From Lachnospiraceae bacterium UBA7205 (lineage in GTDB: Bacteria; Bacillota; Clostridia; Lachnospirales; Lachnospiraceae), in the NCBI GenBank assembly GCA_002490665.1, contig DKUL01000073.1:1-15053 (forward strand): a DNA stretch of 15,053 nt. The letters are read 5' to 3'. The notes below the pieces were generated by a model that saw only the letters and a program-made list of their open reading frames with translations, made no database searches and was not told where the DNA came from. Shown here piece by piece: positions 1 through 8,029 of this stretch (position 1 is its first letter; each line of letters starts with the position of its first letter). The position numbers and the translations under genes were made by a program.

Positions 1-3000
1 CACACTCCCACGCAGGGAGTGACGATTAAGAACGCAATACATTATGTGGAGCAGAAAATTTCAATCCACACTCCCACGCAGGGAGTGACAAGCACCCACT
101 GTTTCAGGTTTGCGTTATCTTCCAATTTCAATCCACACTCCCACGCAGGGAGTGACCCCGGCAATCGCCTCGTCAGTCCAGTTCCGTTCCCGATTTCAAT
201 CCACACTCCCACGCAGGGAGTGACCCGGCTTAAAATCATATATTCCTGACAGATACTGATTTCAATCCACACTCCCACGCAGGGAGTGACACGCTATATC
301 CTGCAACATTCCGCGAGTATGTTATTTCAATCCACACTCCCACGCAGGGAGTGACAATTTCACCGCCTTTCAGCCTGTTTTCAATATCGCATTTCAATCC
401 ACACTCCCACGCAGGGAGTGACTTCTGGTTTTCTGCTCCTTGTTAAAACATGGTGATTTCAATCCACACTCCCACGCAGGGAGTGACTTAACACATCCTT
501 TGCGACACTGTCAGAACTCCCTATTTCAATCCACACTCCCACGCAGGGAGTGACCCGGTATACACCATAGAGGTTTTTTGCGACAGTCTATTTCAATCCA
601 CACTCCCACGCAGAGAGTGACTGTAAATGATACGACAACAGGTTCAAACAGTGGAATTTCAATCCACACTCCCACGCAGGGAGTGACCAATTTTTGCTTC
701 TCTTTCACGCTCATCCCATTCAAATTTCAATCCACACTCCCACGCAGGGAGTGACACATTTCCTTTAGCGCATTCACCCCATCGTTGCAATTTCAATCCA
801 CACTCCCACGCAGGGAGTGACTGTACTGCTGCAACTGTGTTTTGAGTTCATCAGTATTTCAATCCACACTCCCACGCAGGGAGTGACTGATTGCAAGGAT
901 GTCCCACGGAATCGAGAACGGATTTCAATCCACACTCCCACGCAGGGAGTGACAAAGTTACAGAAAGTAAAGGAGCGAGCCTATGTCATTTCAATCCACA
1001 CTCCCACGCAGGGAGTGACTGACAAGGTTGATATTATCCGCGAGTTACATCTATTTCAATCCACACTCCCACGCAGGGAGTGACGCTATTTCTATGCCTA
1101 ATTATAGCGGTTATTCGGATTTCAATCCACACTCCCACGCAGGGAGTGACTTACGGACGTTTTACTGGCAGTCAACAGACCCTATGATTTCAATCCACAC
1201 TCCCACGCAGGGAGTGACCTCACTCCTCGTCCCCGTATCGCCCCCACATAAATTTCAATCCACACTCCCACGCAGGGAGTGACTTTCTGACTTTATACCA
1301 ATTCTTACGCCTATTGAGATTTCAATCCACACTCCCACGCAGGGAGTGACAGATTACTGGATTAAAGGAGGCATTTTCCAACCATATTTCAATCCACACT
1401 CCCACGCAGGGAGTGACCGGTATGTCACATGTTTATTAACGACAATAAATTTATTTCAATCCACACTCCCACGCAGGGAGTGACTTCCCCCTTGTTTTAC
1501 GGACAAGTTCAATTATTATTTCAATCCACACTCCCACGCAGGGAGTGACCGCATTCCGTTCTGGATATTGCAGTCCTGTTTTCAATTTCAATCCACACTC
1601 CCACGCAGGGAGTGACATATGATATATGGTAATGTAGTAAGACAATACGAATTTCAATCCACACTCCCACGCAGGGAGTGACTTTTGATTACATATTTAT
1701 TTTACAATTTACATGTATTTCAATCCACACTCCCACGCAGGGAGTGACTGCAAAAAAGAGAAGCACGACTGCATCAAGGGTTATTTCAATCCACACTCCC
1801 ACGCAGGGAGTGACTGCTACGGATTTTACATAACGGTTGCCAGACACAATTTCAATCCACACTCCCACGCAGGGAGTGACCAGTCCCTGTTTATCACACA
1901 TTTCCCGGACATGGGATTTCAATCCACACTCCCACGCAGGGAGTGACCATAAAGTGTATTCCTGTTGTGACTTGGAGTGATATTTCAATCCACACTCCCA
2001 CGCAGGGAGTGACTCGCTTCTTCGTTTCCATACAATAGCAAGTTTTTGATTTCAATCCACACTCCCACGCAGGGAGTGACTTCTCAACTTGTTTGCATTC
2101 ATCGCATTTGCAACCATTTCAATCCACACTCCCACGCAGGGAGTGACTCAGTTCCGATTAATTCTGGAAGTTCCATTTCAATTTCAATCCACACTCCCAC
2201 GCAGGGAGTGACCTTGGCACATGGAAGCGCAAGAAGTGCGGACGCTATTTCAATCCACACTCCCACGCAGGGAGTGACGTATCAAATGGCAGACTGCCGC
2301 GAACCTGTGACGATTTCAATCCACACTCCCACGCAGGGAGTGACCTTATGATAAACAGCTTGATAAAGATGATATAGATTTCAATCCACACTCCCACGCA
2401 GGGAGTGACGGTTTATCGCAATCGTATGTATCAAGGATTTTAGGATTTCAATCCACACTCCCACGCAGGGAGTGACCGATTTGTGCGTACAGCGGTGATG
2501 ATGTGTATTGGATTTCAATCCACACTCCCACGCAGGGAGTGACCTACGATAGTAAAAGCTACCCTCCCATTTATTTTTATTTCAATCCACACTCCCACGC
2601 AGGGAGTGACCGTTCGGAAACTCCGCAATGACATGTTCCTGCATAATTTCAATCCACACTCCCACGCAGGGAGTGACTTGGACAGGTGAGAACCGCAATT
2701 TAATCCTCCCAATTTCAATCCACACTCCCACGCAGGGAGTGACCTTTTGATTCTTACTGTCCTCTCTTCGTAGCAAGATTTCAATCCACACTCCCACGCA
2801 GGGAGTGACTTATGTGTTCCGTTATGTCGTAAAATGTAGGAAAATTTCAATCCACACTCCCACGCAGGGAGTGACCAGGATAACCGCCATACTTCCTTCA
2901 TCTTCATCAGAATTTCAATCCACACTCCCACGCAGGGAGTGACGTAATTAGGTCCGTAGTAAGACCCATGGTTTTATAATTTCAATCCACACTCCCACGC

Positions 3001-3010
3001 AGGGAGTGAC
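1..3010 (-). CRISPR. Type I-C CRISPR array, 46 repeats in window (leftmost partial)
   Basis: The repeat is 32 bp; on the transcribed minus strand it starts GTCACTCCCTGCG and ends GTGGATTGAAAT, the classic type I-C form. I count 45 full repeats (starts 58, 125, 193, 259 ... 2912, 2979) plus the last 23 bp of one at 1-23. The 45 spacers are 33-36 nt and no two look identical. The crRNA repeat folds as CACTCCC/GGGAGTG (7 bp) with loop TGCGT, leaving the 11-nt 3' tail TGGATTGAAAT, which becomes the crRNA 5' handle after Cas5c cleavage. Repeat direction and cas2 position put the leader at the right end, so newest spacers are near 3010 and the oldest lie beyond the left edge. Only one repeat (590-621) differs from consensus, which suggests an active, recently grown array. 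Spacer targets cannot be identified without a database. Confidence 0.99.
590..621 (-). repeat. Variant CRISPR repeat (single substitution at 614)
   Basis: This is the only full repeat that departs from consensus: + strand CAGAGAGTGAC instead of CAGGGAGTGAC, at 614. On the crRNA strand it is C to U at repeat position 8, in the stem. The opposing base is G, so a G-U wobble keeps the hairpin. It is therefore expected to remain a Cas5c substrate. Confidence 0.9.
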
Positions 3011-3174
3011 GGCAACAATCACATATTCACACTGAAATACTGATTGTTGCTTGAGCAATATTCACAATTTCTAATATTGCTCATTTTTTATTATGTTGTT
3101 TTTACCACTTTTTGTTTCTTTTTCTCAGTGCGAACCTCCTCGGCATCTTATGTCAGCTTCTGGTTCGCACCCAA
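3011..3174 (-). promoter_or_regulatory. CRISPR leader with three inverted repeats
   Basis: This 164-bp AT-rich segment lies between the cas2 stop and the first repeat, where a type I-C leader is expected. It holds three perfect inverted repeats: GCAACAATCA (3012-3021 / 3041-3050), 1 bp from the first repeat; TGAGCAATATT (3052-3062 / 3073-3083); and GTGCGAACC (3128-3136 / 3162-3170). It should carry the array promoter (minus strand) and the signals for Cas1-Cas2 integration. I could not fix a convincing -35/-10 pair. The short plus-strand ORF across 3112-3294 is judged spurious. Confidence 0.85.
3052..3089 (+). terminator. Hairpin plus T-run inside the leader, facing cas2
   Basis: A perfect 11-bp AT-rich stem (TGAGCAATATT / AATATTGCTCA, loop 3063-3072) is followed on the plus strand by six T (3084-3089). 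In form it is an intrinsic terminator for plus-strand transcripts leaving the array, so it could stop antisense RNA from entering the cas genes. On the minus strand it precedes the array and lacks a T-run on that side. It may instead be a protein-binding dyad for spacer integration. Confidence 0.5.
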
Positions 3175-3465
3175 TTATATCATCAAAACGCCTTCTGCTT
3201 CATAGGACGTCTTAATCCCGAAATGTTCAACTTTTGTCTGATATTTATTTCCCAGGTAATAAAATCGGAGACTGTCCTCTTTCTCGTTAATTAGCGAGAC
3301 AAGCCTTTCTTTTAACAGCAACAGCTGAGAAGCATCAAGAATGCATTCAAATACTGAATTCTGAACCCGTTGTCCATAGTTTACACATTCTTTTGCAACC
3401 TTGCGAAGGCGGGTCTTTCCGGCAGCATCCTGCGTAGAAACGTCATATGTAATCAATACCAGCAT
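3175..3465 (-). CDS. cas2: CRISPR-associated endonuclease Cas2 (type I-C)
   Basis: Ninety-six residues, normal Cas2 length. It opens with the beta-strand and metal-site motif LVLITYDVST (Asp8) and continues with KTRLRKVAKECVNYGQRVQNSVFEC, as in type I-C Cas2. Cas2 dimers bridge two Cas1 dimers in the complex that integrates new spacers at the leader end of the array; the nuclease activity is generally not needed. Start is ATG at 3465, preceded by GGAAGTAGGTG about 5 nt upstream. The gap to the cas1 stop is 8 bp, so the genes are almost certainly cotranscribed. It is the last gene of the operon and lies next to the leader. Confidence 0.97.
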   Translation of the reverse strand: MLVLITYDVSTQDAAGKTRLRKVAKECVNYGQRVQNSVFECILDASQLLLLKERLVSLINEKEDSLRFYYLGNKYQTKVEHFGIKTSYEAEGVLMI

Positions 3466-3473
3466 TCAAACAC

Positions 3474-4505
3474 CTACTTCCATAAAAAGGGTGGATACTC
3501 ATCCATATCACCCCGAATTGTCCGCGCAAGCAGCAGTGCCTGTACATAGGGAACAAGCCCCCACTCTATTTTTTCCTTTAGATAAGGATGCGTAATCACT
3601 TCTTTTTTATGATTCTGCCATGTATTAAAAAATACTTTTCTGCCATCATCATTTAAAAGAACTGCCTGATCTTTCTGTTTGTCAAAATGAACCGCCTGAA
3701 TTGCCTTTGTGTTTATTAGTGTAAGTACAAAGCGATCCGCGAGAATCGGACGCAGCTCCTCCATCAAATCAAGTGCCAGCGAAGTTCGCCCGGGTCTGTC
3801 GCTGTGCATAAACCCAACATAAGGGTCAAGTCCCACACTTGACAAGGCATTTGCGCAGTCGCCTGCAAGAATTGTATAAGCAAAGGACAGAATAGCATTG
3901 ATATTATCCAGTGGCGGTCTGCGATTCCTTCTAATAAATGTGAAGTCCTCTTTTTGATTTAATATCATGTCGTCAAACACAGAAAAATACTGCTCTGCCG
4001 CCTTTCCCTCCATTCCTCGCAATTCATCAAGACCGCATACACTGTCAATTTTCGGCAGTGTCTCATAAAGAGTGGTTGATATTCCCTTTAGCTTTTGTGA
4101 ATCCACACGGTAAGCGTGGTCGCGCAGCGTCCGCTCTATGCTCCATCTGCTGTTAAAAACCTTTCCCACAATCATATTCCTGGCATAAGCGACACTGCGG
4201 CTGCTGTCGTCCGATATGCGGTACTGTTCCTTTCGCAATAACACATTTCCATATTCCTTTCCAACTGTCCTGGCTAAAAATGCGCCTCTTGGCGAAAAAA
4301 AGGACATTCCTATCTGGCGTTCTGCGCAGGCGCCCATCAAAGCTGGAGTCGCACCTTTGTAGGTAAAGCATATGATGTTTTCCAATGTATGAAGCGGGAA
4401 TCTGCCAAGTTTCTTTTCGCCGTCCGATATCACAATATTCTCACCATCCAGCGTCAGATAGCAACTCTCTGTCATGACGTATAAAGTGTTCAATAATTTT
4501 CGCAC
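3474..4505 (-). CDS. cas1: CRISPR-associated integrase Cas1 (type I-C)
   Basis: Cas1 inserts new spacers together with Cas2. With the GTG start at 4505 the protein has 343 residues, the usual I-C length, and begins (M)RKLLNTLYVMTESCYLTLDGEN. The expected metal-binding triad is visible: Glu166 (RGMEGKAAEQ), His234 (GFMHSDRPGR) and Asp246 (LALDLMEE). An in-frame ATG at 4529 would add eight residues and overlap the cas4 end. I prefer the GTG because AGGTGGGGAGG lies 5 nt before it, and that SD falls inside the codons the longer form would use. Coupling to cas4 translation is likely. Nothing is missing or truncated. Confidence 0.97.
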   Translation of the reverse strand: MRKLLNTLYVMTESCYLTLDGENIVISDGEKKLGRFPLHTLENIICFTYKGATPALMGACAERQIGMSFFSPRGAFLARTVGKEYGNVLLRKEQYRISDDSSRSVAYARNMIVGKVFNSRWSIERTLRDHAYRVDSQKLKGISTTLYETLPKIDSVCGLDELRGMEGKAAEQYFSVFDDMILNQKEDFTFIRRNRRPPLDNINAILSFAYTILAGDCANALSSVGLDPYVGFMHSDRPGRTSLALDLMEELRPILADRFVLTLINTKAIQAVHFDKQKDQAVLLNDDGRKVFFNTWQNHKKEVITHPYLKEKIEWGLVPYVQALLLARTIRGDMDEYPPFLWK

Positions 4506-4522
4506 TGTAACCTCCCCACCTC

Positions 4523-5188
4523 TCAGCATGATTCATCCGAATGAATACCCTGCCGGATATACTCCCTGACTTTCATCGTTTTTTGTAATTTCGGAACACA
4601 AAGATTTTCCAAAGAACATGCTTTACATTGCTTTGTCGGTTTTACATTGGGCGTATACCCTCTCTGAAATAATTCGTGCATTTCTTTTGTCATGTTTTTT
4701 ACTTCTTCCCGCAAGCCCTCCGTAAAATCCACATGACTGCGCCTTTTGTTCTCTCCATAAAATAAATATCCCTCTGGAATTACCGTTTGAAACATTTCTT
4801 CGAGGCAGATTGCCTGCGCACAGAGCTGCAGTTCATCGGCATTATTCTCCTTGGGCTTACCGTGCTTGTACTCGACTGGCACAGGATTCCAGTTTCCGTC
4901 ATATCCATACAACGTTACCCCACATTCTGCCTGATGGAACTCGACAACGTCACACTGCCCGCTCACTCCAAGTTCATGCGAAGAAATGCGTAATCCCCTT
5001 ACTGTGAGAATATTTCCCCTCTTCTCAAAAGCCCCTTCATCATGTGCCTTCCTGTGCATCAGTTCACCGGCAGTTGTACGGTAATTCTCCGCCCACTGCT
5101 GTTCAATATGTATCATCGCCCACTGCCGCCTGCAAAAGGCAAAATGCTGTATTCCAGAAAGCATCAGGTAATCGTCTTCAGCGTACAT
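4523..5188 (-). CDS. cas4: CRISPR-associated exonuclease Cas4 (RecB-like, 4Fe-4S)
   Basis: Cas4 trims prespacers and selects for a correct PAM during adaptation with Cas1-Cas2. The 221-residue protein shows the RecB-family nuclease core: His45/His49 (ELMHRKAHD), Asp80 (GVSGQCDVVEF), Glu106 and Lys108 (VEYKHGKP), and a QLCAQA motif at 121-126. Four iron-sulfur cysteines are present: Cys19 (AFCRRQW) and Cys188, Cys191, Cys197 (CKACSLENLC). The ATG at 5188 follows the cas7 stop by 2 bp, and its SD (GAGGGA) lies within the last cas7 codons, so translation is coupled. The gene end nearly touches the preferred cas1 start. Confidence 0.97.
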   Translation of the reverse strand: MYAEDDYLMLSGIQHFAFCRRQWAMIHIEQQWAENYRTTAGELMHRKAHDEGAFEKRGNILTVRGLRISSHELGVSGQCDVVEFHQAECGVTLYGYDGNWNPVPVEYKHGKPKENNADELQLCAQAICLEEMFQTVIPEGYLFYGENKRRSHVDFTEGLREEVKNMTKEMHELFQRGYTPNVKPTKQCKACSLENLCVPKLQKTMKVREYIRQGIHSDESC

Positions 5189-5190
5189 AC

Positions 5191-6036
5191 CTATATTCCC
5201 TCTATTTCCTCAACAGATAATCCCGGCAGGGTACCAACATTAATCTCATAATCTTCAAACTCCTTTGGGTCATCATCCTTTGCCGTTATTTTGACCAGCT
5301 TATGCACTTTTGCAGAAGAATACTGTCCCATCGGGCAGTTATGTTTCCACCAGTAAACCCTGCACACCTCCATGCTGCCGTCTGGTCTTGCAGAGGAGCT
5401 GTCATTGACAAACAAGGTGCGCAATGCTTCCTTGATTTTTTCTGCATCTTCGTCACTAAATCCTGTCTTTTCCGCAAGCTGATGGTTTATGCTGCCCTTT
5501 ATCACATACATCGCCGAATATACCTTATGTTTCATTCCCATTGTATCCGATGATTTTTTTTCTTTTGTCTCACTGTTGACACTCTTGGTAATCTGCATGC
5601 TGTTTACCGCGATTGGGAGTACACTGAATGCAGAATGTATGGAAACCGGTCCCCTGACTCCTACCGAAACACTGTCATCCTTAAATGCAAACACCTGTCC
5701 AAAACTGCGGACATCCATCCAAGTCTCGCACGCGGCTTTTGCATATGCATCTTTATCTTTATCCTTCAAAGCTTTCTGCATGCCTGCATTATTTTTTGCA
5801 CGATCCGCAAGACTCTTACATCCGTCATCGGAACGTTCCTCGCTCTGTACAAAAATATTTTCGCCCATATCCTGCAGGCGGTTCCTGATTTTCCGCTTAA
5901 TGCATACATCCGATATCTCCCCAAAGCCATCATATGTCTCACGCGGTCTGTTTCCATTCAGCGGGTCTCCGTTCGGATTTGCATTCTTAACCATCACCAG
6001 GACTTCAAAATCAATTTTGTTTGTAAACATTCCCAT
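5191..6036 (-). CDS. cas7: Cascade backbone subunit Cas7 (Csd2, type I-C)
   Basis: Cas7 forms the helical backbone of the interference complex, each subunit covering about 6 nt of crRNA spacer. The 281-residue protein carries the Csd2 signature near the N-terminus, NKIDFEVLVMVKNANPNGDP followed by LNGNRPRETYDGFGEISDVC, and the conserved GQVFAFKDDSVSVGVRGPVS core of the RRM-like fold. Length matches the family. Start ATG at 6036 is preceded by AAGGAG about 9 nt upstream; a second ATG two codons on has GGAATATGGG before it. It lies 61 bp after cas8c and 2 bp before cas4. Confidence 0.97.
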   Translation of the reverse strand: MGMFTNKIDFEVLVMVKNANPNGDPLNGNRPRETYDGFGEISDVCIKRKIRNRLQDMGENIFVQSEERSDDGCKSLADRAKNNAGMQKALKDKDKDAYAKAACETWMDVRSFGQVFAFKDDSVSVGVRGPVSIHSAFSVLPIAVNSMQITKSVNSETKEKKSSDTMGMKHKVYSAMYVIKGSINHQLAEKTGFSDEDAEKIKEALRTLFVNDSSSARPDGSMEVCRVYWWKHNCPMGQYSSAKVHKLVKITAKDDDPKEFEDYEINVGTLPGLSVEEIEGI

Positions 6037-6063
6037 ATTCCTTATCTCCTTTTGTTCTATTTT

Positions 6064-6079
6064 ATTTCATCTATGAAAT
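6064..6079. repeat. Short palindrome between cas8c and cas7
   Basis: ATTTCAT-CT-ATGAAAT is a perfect 7-bp inverted repeat with a 2-bp centre in the 61-bp gap between cas8c/cas11c and cas7. This is the only sizeable gap in the cas8c-to-cas2 part of the operon. It has no T-run, so it is not a terminator. It could be an RNA processing or stability element that adjusts the high Cas7 stoichiometry. That role is inference only. Confidence 0.4.
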
Positions 6080-6097
6080 TGTAATAAAGCAGGGCAA

Positions 6098-6502
6098 TTA
6101 TTCACCCTGAACATCGTCCGTCCTGCGAAACTCCTGTATCATATACTCCATCTGATAGTAATATCCGGGCAGATACAATTCCGACAATGGTGTGTTAACA
6201 AACTTCTCATTATCAAGATGAATCATAATTTCCCTTGTCCACTCCTCAAATTTTTTCAGCTTGTAGTTGCTCAGCTTTCTTTCATAAGACACCATATTCT
6301 GTTTGATTGTCTGAAACGTCTTTGCCGGTCTGCTGCTGTATGCATTCCAATAGCGTTTTGCGTTGGTCGTCCGTCGTTCCTTAATCTTCCCGCTCTCATC
6401 ATACTCAAACATGGCTCGCTGTTCCATGTAATCATACACTGCCAGCAGCCGTCCAAACAATACATTTCTATCGTCCACGTTGTCACTCAGAAAATTATCC
6501 AT
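6098..6502 (-). CDS. cas11c: Probable small subunit Cas11c, from internal start in cas8c
   Basis: Type I-C Cascade is known to include a small subunit made from an internal start near the 3' end of cas8c. Here an in-frame ATG at 6502 (codons MDNFLSDNVDDRN) is preceded by a full AAGGAGG SD at 6511-6517, with 8-nt spacing. The product has 134 residues, about the size of known Cas11c, and covers the helical C-terminal part of Cas8c (LFGRLLAVYDYMEQRAMF and KTFQTIKQNMVSYERKLSNY). Cas11 helps stabilise the crRNA and the displaced strand. A strong SD in the middle of a gene at this point is unlikely to be chance. Direct evidence of translation is lacking. Confidence 0.8.
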   Translation of the reverse strand: MDNFLSDNVDDRNVLFGRLLAVYDYMEQRAMFEYDESGKIKERRTTNAKRYWNAYSSRPAKTFQTIKQNMVSYERKLSNYKLKKFEEWTREIMIHLDNEKFVNTPLSELYLPGYYYQMEYMIQEFRRTDDVQGE

Positions 6503-8029
6503 CGTTTTGCCCTCCTTCTCATAGTTATACCGAATCATCGCACAGGCAACACACAGCACATCGTTGCGCCAGACAAATTCACTCATGGACTGTGGCATGG
6601 ATGCCCGTCTTGTGACTGCCCGAATCATGTCCTGCGGAATTTTCATCCCGATTTTTGTAATGCACGGCAGGAGCCGGTTTATCGTAGCCCTGATTAATTT
6701 GCTGTCTGCATCCAGCCATTCCGACCGCTGTGTTCCAAATGCCGCAAGCGCCATATCCCTTGGAGACGGCGTGCATTCACAGGTAATCCTTTTTTTACCT
6801 TCCTCTGCTTTCCCTACTGTCACTGTCCTGCGCCACTTGCAATGTTTCTGCCAGTCCAATATGGCATCCATGTATTGCCATGCCCCCATCTCGTCATAGT
6901 ATACAATAGAAATCCGCCCTGTTGTTGCCGCGTCAAGTGCAATCACCGCTGCCCGGTCATTTGCTTTAATTTTTCCGACATATCCGTTCACAGCATTCTG
7001 AAACTGTTCCGCGAAATATTTTCCTGTGTCATTTTTATTCATGCCGATCGTGTCGGGCACGTCAAAATCTCGAAAATCAAACCCAAAATCGTCAATATTT
7101 CCAAAAGCATTTACAGAATCCTGCGTGATATCCGGAATCTGCATGTCCCTGTTTACCATCCAGCTGACGATTGTGGAGCCATCACGCGTATATCCCTGTT
7201 TCTGAATCAGCCACCTAAGCACGTTATGCGCCTTTTGGGAAACCTCGTACCCGACAGAAACCGCCTGCTCTTTCGATGTGAATCTTCCACGGTACGTGAA
7301 CCCTGACTCATCATTGCCCGATATCATTTTTGCCTTGTCAGCGCTGTTTCGTATTTTAGACGGATGTTTATCAGAACATGCTTCCATATTCCCCGACACA
7401 TAACACAGGCGTTTCTCCCCGGCTTTCTGACGGTAAAATGCATCGTACCTGCTGTACAATTCCGGACTTTTCCAGACTTCCATCAGGCTACTTCCATAGA
7501 TGACAAACCTGACATTTGCTCCGGTCTGACCTAAGCCCTGTATTTTGAAGCTGTCCGTGAGCCTGCCTCCATCATCCAGCTCCAATGTATTACAGGACAC
7601 CAAATCATGTATCAGTGATTTTTTTTTCAGATATTTATATACCGCCTGAACCATCATATGTGTATATTCCGATTCTGCCCATTCTGCAAGCTGTTCCATG
7701 TATGCCTCGTAGTATTTCTCCTTGTTGTCATCCGTATATGCCGTATAGTCCCCGGCTATATAACAAAGCTTGTCACATAATGGATGGGGCGCTATGCCGC
7801 TGCTTCGGGCTGCCGAATCCTCTGTCACCGGAATCATCGTAACTGCCCAGCTGCCTTTTTCAAGTCTTTCGGATTTGATGAAATTCCCTTCTTCATCAAT
7901 TGTCACTTCAATCTGTGCATTAAAAGTAGAGTGGGAAAGCGGAAGCAATACCGGCTGGTCATTTCTGACCTCTCCCGCCAGATCCGCATAGACATCATAA
8001 GTCTCAGCCAATGTCTTCAATAATGCCAA
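6098..8029 (-). CDS. cas8c: Cascade large subunit Cas8c (Csd1)
   Basis: Cas8c recognises the PAM, opens the target duplex and recruits Cas3. With the TTG start at 8029 it has 643 residues, beginning (M)ALLKTLAETYDVYADLAGEV. Csd1-type features include PHPLCDKLCYIAGDY, a central VSWMVNRDMQIPDI segment and a C-terminal helical region. A TTG at 8047 would add six residues. I prefer 8029 because GGGAGG lies about 8 nt upstream and the resulting N-terminus fits the family. Either start overlaps the cas5c end, suggesting coupling. The last third contains an internal start for Cas11c, listed separately. The residue numbers here are small estimates, as family alignment was not run. Confidence 0.95.
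   Translation of the reverse strand: MALLKTLAETYDVYADLAGEVRNDQPVLLPLSHSTFNAQIEVTIDEEGNFIKSERLEKGSWAVTMIPVTEDSAARSSGIAPHPLCDKLCYIAGDYTAYTDDNKEKYYEAYMEQLAEWAESEYTHMMVQAVYKYLKKKSLIHDLVSCNTLELDDGGRLTDSFKIQGLGQTGANVRFVIYGSSLMEVWKSPELYSRYDAFYRQKAGEKRLCYVSGNMEACSDKHPSKIRNSADKAKMISGNDESGFTYRGRFTSKEQAVSVGYEVSQKAHNVLRWLIQKQGYTRDGSTIVSWMVNRDMQIPDITQDSVNAFGNIDDFGFDFRDFDVPDTIGMNKNDTGKYFAEQFQNAVNGYVGKIKANDRAAVIALDAATTGRISIVYYDEMGAWQYMDAILDWQKHCKWRRTVTVGKAEEGKKRITCECTPSPRDMALAAFGTQRSEWLDADSKLIRATINRLLPCITKIGMKIPQDMIRAVTRRASMPQSMSEFVWRNDVLCVACAMIRYNYEKEGKTMDNFLSDNVDDRNVLFGRLLAVYDYMEQRAMFEYDESGKIKERRTTNAKRYWNAYSSRPAKTFQTIKQNMVSYERKLSNYKLKKFEEWTREIMIHLDNEKFVNTPLSELYLPGYYYQMEYMIQEFRRTDDVQGE

Noticed and set aside
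19..2931. Many ORFs of 60-140 codons across the CRISPR array with repeated peptides such as SIHTPTQGVT or SLPAWECGLK
   Set aside because: They are translations of the repeats in different frames; period and content follow the 66-67 bp repeat unit.
3112..3294. Plus-strand ORF over the leader and cas2 3' end
   Set aside because: Antisense to cas2, no SD, and begins in the leader; composition follows the AT-rich strand.
5489..6084. Long plus-strand ORFs of about 150-195 codons opposite cas7
   Set aside because: They are shadows of cas7, with no SD and no known domain; the minus-strand frame has the conserved Cas7 motifs.
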